From NCBI RefSeq assembly GCF_001723175.1, contig NC_064653.1:682001-746000 (forward strand): a DNA stretch of 64,000 nucleotides, read 5' to 3'. Position numbers and translations under genes: made by a program. Of the stretch, positions 61,626-64,000 are shown piece after piece. The stretch comes from Penicillium oxalicum. Lineage: Eukaryota > Ascomycota > Eurotiomycetes > Eurotiales > Aspergillaceae. The stretch's first letter is position 1, and each line of letters begins with the position of its first letter. Under the pieces are notes generated by a model. It was not told where the DNA came from. It saw nothing but the letters and a program-made list of their open reading frames with translations, and did no database searches.

Positions 61626-63151
61626 AAAAAATTTCCAGCCTGTCTCCGACGAGTGCGGAATGCGTATAGCTCGAGATACTGTAGTCATTTCCATGGCTGT
61701 AATTTGATCAATCATACCGGAAAAGAAGCCCTCCCACGTGGCCAGCGACAACGGAAAGAGTAAGAGGTCAAGCGGGTTTCGTCCCGAGTACCACCACGTG
61801 CACTCGACAACTCACGTATCACCGTATCGCAATGATGATTCATTTGATCGCATATGTCCAGTTGGCCAGTATGCATCTCGATGCTCTCGTTTGCTGCACA
61901 AGGACATAGTCAAATGCAATGCCAATGACGATCTCTTCGGGATGTGCCATGTTTTTCCTGACGGAAATTGGAAATACTCCGTCCACCGGACTCATTTACG
62001 AGGTCCCGAATAACCGAGCAAGAGAGAATACGGTCACTACGGTATGAATGTCCTTTCATTCGAGTCGAAAGATTACTCGGGTAATATTCCTCCTCACTCA
62101 TTGTTCCACAGTCCATCTCTGACATTAATCAGTCCACCGAGACACGTACTACCTCACATTTCCCTGTTCACCGTCTCTGCACGAGCCACTATGTGAGACA
62201 CACGGAGGAGGGGTGGGGGACCGGGGGGGGACAAACGAGTCGGAGCCGCTCATTGAGGAGCTAGCGAGCGATTCTAGAAGGCCGACTCTAGAGCTAATTA
62301 TCCATGTGGCGTGCGCTACTGGGTATCCGCGGACTCCCGAGTTCAAGGCTCGAACAGCAGCCAGGCAATAATCGAGTTTTGGCTTCGTCTGTTCTGAGGC
62401 CCATGCTCATCGGCACCAGCCTACCGGTCTCGTGGCTGCCACGAGGATGGGAGGAGGTTGCTCATACCCTCTTGAAAACGACTCGATGCATATCGCCCTG
62501 ACTTGAACGAGCGTCTTTTCTGATTGATTGAACCCCTAAGTGGAAACAAAGCGACCCTCTCCTGATCCGATGGGAACCGGGTCCATCTCCGTTCGCAGGG
62601 GGCTATGGTCGCGCTCGGTACCCCGGTCTTGTCAGTGTTGCGATTATATTATAGACCGGGATATCGGCCGTTTAGAATAAGTCCTGGGGTAGCCGGGCTC
62701 AGACATGCCTCCGGAATCCAGTAGCATGAATACCTAGCAAATCCCATCTTCTACAATATTGGTCATAGAACACTGAAGGCCGTGGCATGTAAAAACGCCA
62801 ATGCGTCTAACTCACCAAAGGTCTGCCAAAATGACTTTGCGCGGTCTTGCCTGTATGAACTGGCGTAAATGTGGTCTATTGATGGTATGTTGTGGAAGTT
62901 TTACTCCATGATACCACTACCCAGATACATATACTCTAGAACATCGCACCGTTCAAAGAAGAGTAATCAGGAATGGATCATATTACAGGACAGGAAAGCA
63001 TGATTGAAAATCAGCAGTTCTAAACTACCTCCTATTACCCATTCTCGTCTTCCCTACGATTCTCTTCAAATGTACCACAAGAGTATGTAAGACCTGAGGG
63101 TTTGACGGGTTCAATCAGCCAATTCTGTCACTGTCTCTAGAATCAATGGTG

Positions 63152-63168
63152 CCCCCCCCCCCCCCCCC
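63152..63168 (+). repeat. Homopolymer run of 17 C
   Basis: Seventeen consecutive C residues following ATGGTG. Confidence 0.9.
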
Positions 63169-63733
63169 GTTCCAAGGCAACACTTTGATGGACATTGCGT
63201 AATACAAATTACTACGATAGTCAACCCGAAAAACTCCAGGTCCAGGTCAAAATCTGCGTAGATCTACAGGCAGTTTGTCAATCTTGATAGCAAGCAAATT
63301 CGTTCAACAAGGGAATTGATCTGCGAAGCCCCCATGAAATGGAATTAAACGGTCTCTGCCCTGACTTTCTACTGTTATTTAATATCCTTGTAGTCTGACT
63401 GTATTTCGTGATTACGTGCAGGATTTCAAGCTTTAGCTTGGCTTTTCAGATGCACTCCAGACTGGTCCCCAAAAAATGGGTTGTCAGATTCTGTCGGATG
63501 AGATTCATTGATTCACGAGAATTCATTTCAGCGGTGGGGAGAAACGAAAAGTCATATGGGAGGCCGTTGGGGAGACCCTATACTGTGTCATACATGTAGC
63601 TTTGGTCGAAGACGTTGCAATGTAAACGGATATTTCACCTTTCTGGTAGATATATTCTCAGGATGATCTACCTAGTTTATGTCTGGTCTTTGTACCAAGA
63701 TCGGCCAACCAGTGGTGATCAAACTATTGATGA

Positions 63734-64000
63734 CTATCATTTGCTGAAAGGTCAGAGTATTCTTGGGTTCATTCAACACATTCGACAAACATTGATATCT
63801 GGCGTTCAGGATTGGTCGAATGTAGGCTCATAAATTACAACGTGGGTTTTTGGCGGGATGATCTTTCTGATTCTCAGCCAGGGAATGGATATTGGAATAC
63901 GGTAGATCGTTCTAATCTCACTCATAAGAGAGGGCTTCCTCAGTTGGAAAGTGTGTGTGATATCGATTTCTATCCAGGAAACTGGATGATCATGCGCTGC
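63734..64000 (+). other. Open frame running off the right edge
   Basis: Eighty-nine codons without a stop after a TGA at 63731-63733, continuing past base 64000. The reading is somewhat protein-like and tryptophan-rich (INYNVGFWRDD, QPGNGYWNTVDRSN, VCDIDFYPGNWMI) but has no start codon except near the end, so if real it is an internal exon. The neighbouring frame 63615-63833 is also open. This could be chance; only sequence beyond the window can tell. Confidence 0.25.

Larger units (their letters stand above)
58142..64000. other. Gene-poor region of nearly 6 kb, rich in C and G runs
   Basis: No gene with a recognisable domain or coherent splice model was found on either strand. The region opens with the RasGEF promoter (58142 to about 58500). 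Elsewhere it contains three long C runs and several G runs of 7-10 bases, none present at this density elsewhere in the window. Short ORFs (for example 59775-60227 minus, 60367-60825 minus, 61354-61707 plus, 61738-62013 plus) are not protein-like or have no ATG. A decayed mobile element or non-coding locus is possible but not shown. Confidence 0.5.

Noticed and set aside
61354..61707. 117-codon plus-strand ORF with an N-terminal hydrophobic stretch
   Set aside because: The hydrophobic stretch could be a signal peptide, but the polyproline comes from the 15-C run and start context and neighbours give no support.

Overview
The window is nuclear DNA of a filamentous ascomycete. The evidence is the dense gene packing on both strands, short spliceosomal introns (about 50-140 bp, GTANGT donors, CTAAC/CTGAC branch sites, CAG/TAG/AAG acceptors), CT-rich leaders, and a gene set (CSN5, TFIIIC tau138, Fmp27/Hobbit, Xdj1, Sec2, Ase1, SH3-RasGEF) whose proteins look like those of Eurotiales (Aspergillus/Penicillium). 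That assignment is by protein resemblance only. I see no ribosomal RNA operon, CRISPR array, intact transposon or secondary-metabolite cluster.

Layout. 1-321: C-terminal tail of an unidentified protein. 818-1849: UBE2J/Ubc6-type ER ubiquitin-conjugating enzyme. 2198-8211 (-): TFIIIC B-block-binding subunit. 10171-11733: polytopic membrane protein of unknown function. 14142-14642: small orphan protein. 15042-15697 (-): hot-dog thioesterase. 16490-18211: RluA-type pseudouridine synthase with an apparent one-base frameshift. 19304-20248 (-): ribosomal protein eL32. 20734-22103 (-): Gfo/Idh/MocA oxidoreductase. 22982-23994 (-): Sec2-type Rab GEF. 26226-28142 (-): eIF4B. 29346-30218: small glycine-rich membrane protein. 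31996-40841: giant Fmp27/Hobbit bridge-like lipid transfer protein. 41456-43602 (-): mitochondrial GluRS. 43884-45418: Xdj1-type class A Hsp40. 46398-47654: ABHD12-like hydrolase. 48585-51075 (-): Ase1/PRC1. 51686-52757: COP9 subunit 5. 54271-58141 (-): SH3-RasGEF. 58142-64000: almost 6 kb without a convincing gene, marked by long C and G runs.

How the genes relate. These are mostly unlinked housekeeping functions: transcription and translation (TFC3, eL32, eIF4B, GluRS, pseudouridine synthase), ER and protein quality control (UBE2J, Xdj1), vesicle traffic and signalling (Sec2, RasGEF), cytokinesis (Ase1), lipid transfer (Fmp27) and cullin regulation (CSN5). There are no operons. Three divergent pairs are close: GluRS/Xdj1 (281 bp between coding starts), Ase1/CSN5 (610 bp) and thioesterase/pseudouridine synthase (792 bp).

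Gene models were built by reading splice sites by eye. Except for the frameshifted pseudouridine synthase, each multi-exon model adds up to a whole number of codons and gives continuous family-like protein. The points most worth checking are the frameshift, a start codon split by an intron in xdj1, a 6-nt microexon plus a 4-nt first coding exon in eIF4B, and a palindromic TCACGTGA site at 29230-29245.
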